NCBI GenBank assembly: GCA_022511355.1
Contig: JAFLRS010000023.1
Location: 1-17,262 of the forward strand
DNA: 17,262 nucleotides
Source of the DNA: Alistipes sp.
GTDB lineage: Bacteria > Bacteroidota > Bacteroidia > Bacteroidales > Rikenellaceae
Direction of reading: 5' to 3'
Shown here piece after piece: positions 16,061-17,262 of this stretch. Under the pieces are notes generated by a model. It made no database searches, had not been told where the DNA came from, and saw only the letters and a list, made by a program, of their open reading frames with translations. Each line of letters begins with the position of its first letter. The first letter of the stretch is position 1. The position numbers and the translations under genes were made by a program.

Positions 16061-17262
16061 ATGAAGAAGATAATATCCCTGTTGTTGCCGGCACTGCTCG
16101 TTTCGTGCGGCGGACATAACGATGAAAAACTCACCTCGTATGTGAATCCCAAAATCGGAACGGGAGGTCACGGACATGTCTTTGTCGGAGCGAATGTTCC
16201 GTTCGGAATGGTTCAGCTCGGACCTACGAGCATCCCCCAGCAATGGGACTGGTGTTCGGGCTATCATGACAGCGACTCCACGGTAATCGGATTTTCGCAT
16301 ACCCACCTTTCGGGTACGGGTATCGGCGACCTGTTCGACGTGACGGTCATGCCGGTTGTGGGAGAGGTGACTTATGCCCGCGGTACGGAGGAAGAGCCTG
16401 CATCGGGTATGTGGTCGTATGCCGACCGCTCGCGCGAAGTGGTACGTCCGGGTTACTATTCGGTGCCTTTGACCCGTTACGATGTCGTGGCGGAGCTTAC
16501 CGCAACCGAACGCGTAGGTTTCCACCGATATACGTTCCCGCAGGCCGAGGATGCCGCTTTGGTGTTCGACCTCGAGAACGGCGGCTGCTGGGATAAGGCT
16601 ACCGACACCGGCTTCATGTCTTCGGACAGCCGCACCCGCATAAGCGGATGGCGTTACTCGACCGGATGGGCAAAGGACCAGCGGATATATTTTGTTGCGG
16701 AGTTTTCCAAACCGGCCAAGGATATTACCTATATTTCGGGAGAGGTGACCGGAAAGACGCCTGCCGTGGATGCCCGTTATGCACGTGTAGCATTCGATAC
16801 GGCGGAGGGCGAGCAGATTATGGTGAAGGTTGCAGTTTCTCCGGTAAGCATCGAGGGTGCGGAGGCCAATCTTGCCGCCGAGCTGCCGGAGTGGGATTTC
16901 GAGGGTACGATGGCCGCTGCCGAGCAGAAGTGGGAGAACGAATTGGGCAAAGTCCGCATCGAAACTCGTGACGAAACGGCCCGCCGCATATTCTATACGG
17001 CGCTCTATCATACGATGGTGGCACCGTCGCTCTTCTGCGATGTGGACGGCTCTTATCGCGGAGCCGACGGCAAGGTGTATGCAGCCTCTGCGCACAAAAG
17101 CTATACGACGTTCTCGTTGTGGGACACCTATCGTGCCGCCATGCCTCTGATGACCATCCTCCATGCCGAGAAGATGCCCGACATAATCAATACTATGCTT
17201 GCAATCTACGACGAGCAGGGCCGCCTGCCGGTATGGCATCTGTGGGGTAACGAGACCGACTG
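16061..17262 (+). CDS. GH92 family alpha-mannosidase lipoprotein, N-terminal part (3' end beyond window)
   Basis: Second GH92 enzyme; 400 residues are visible, roughly half to 55% of a normal GH92. It starts MKKIISLLLPALLVSC with lipidated Cys16, so it is a membrane-anchored envelope protein, unlike the soluble paralogue upstream. After the lipobox come YVNPKIGTGGHGHVFVGA and PFGMVQLGP, then DWCSGYH and IGFSHTHLSGTGIGDLFD, the arrangement seen in well-studied GH92 alpha-1,2-mannosidases such as BT3990. FSLWDTYRAAMPLM and LPVWHLWGNETD at the right edge mark the start of the (alpha/alpha)6 domain; the catalytic C-terminal half is outside the window. It lies 7 bases after the preceding stop, in the same operon. 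Alpha-1,2 specificity is inference from the motif. Confidence 0.92.
   Translation, partial: MKKIISLLLPALLVSCGGHNDEKLTSYVNPKIGTGGHGHVFVGANVPFGMVQLGPTSIPQQWDWCSGYHDSDSTVIGFSHTHLSGTGIGDLFDVTVMPVVGEVTYARGTEEEPASGMWSYADRSREVVRPGYYSVPLTRYDVVAELTATERVGFHRYTFPQAEDAALVFDLENGGCWDKATDTGFMSSDSRTRISGWRYSTGWAKDQRIYFVAEFSKPAKDITYISGEVTGKTPAVDARYARVAFDTAEGEQIMVKVAVSPVSIEGAEANLAAELPEWDFEGTMAAAEQKWENELGKVRIETRDETARRIFYTALYHTMVAPSLFCDVDGSYRGADGKVYAASAHKSYTTFSLWDTYRAAMPLMTILHAEKMPDIINTMLAIYDEQGRLPVWHLWGNETD

Noticed and set aside
1..17262. Search by eye for CRISPR arrays, tRNA genes, insertion sequences, toxin-antitoxin pairs, defence genes and direct repeats
   Set aside because: Nothing convincing was seen. 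Intergenic spaces are short (at most about 130 bases) and filled by promoters and hairpins.

Overview
This window carries chromosomal DNA from a Bacteroidota bacterium, probably a gut Rikenellaceae/Alistipes-type organism (the genus is inference). The evidence is the Bacteroidota-type -7 promoter box TAnnTTTG found upstream of six transcription units, the near absence of Shine-Dalgarno sequences, lipoprotein signal peptides on secreted enzymes, and the gene content (paired GH92 mannosidases, a GH130 phosphorylase, tandem M3 peptidase lipoproteins). Coding density is very high and no intergenic gap exceeds about 130 bases. I see no tRNA or rRNA genes, no CRISPR array, no insertion sequence and no phage or plasmid genes.

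Layout: (1) The 5' part of serS (minus strand) leaves the left edge, and its promoter is divergent from that of a two-gene RNA-modification operon: a U32/RlhA-type protein and an RlmI-like class I methyltransferase. (2) A single SulP anion transporter with a STAS domain has its own promoter, preceded by an unexplained 8-bp hairpin, and ends at a strong bidirectional terminator (14-bp stem). (3) Converging on that terminator from the right is a minus-strand operon, rsmE followed by two short-type chromate-transporter (CHR) genes. (4) Divergent from rsmE are two tandem, homologous M3 metallopeptidase lipoproteins (Dcp-like), closed by a 13-bp hairpin. (5) From there to the right edge runs a very tightly packed operon: GH130 mannoside phosphorylase, ROK sugar kinase, GH92 alpha-mannosidase with signal peptide, and a second GH92 lipoprotein cut by the window edge. 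Gaps are only 5-7 bases.

The last operon is the most informative part. Two exported alpha-mannosidases, a cytoplasmic GH130 that keeps the residues expected of a phosphorylase, and a cytoplasmic ROK kinase fit breakdown of host or dietary N-glycans. In this model alpha-mannose is trimmed outside the cytoplasm, the Man-beta-1,4-GlcNAc core is split by phosphorolysis inside, and the freed sugar is phosphorylated. No SusC/SusD pair, sugar transporter or regulator lies in the window. The ROK protein lacks the family's usual zinc motif. The rest of the window is mainly housekeeping, and I did not find a clearly new defence or mobile system.
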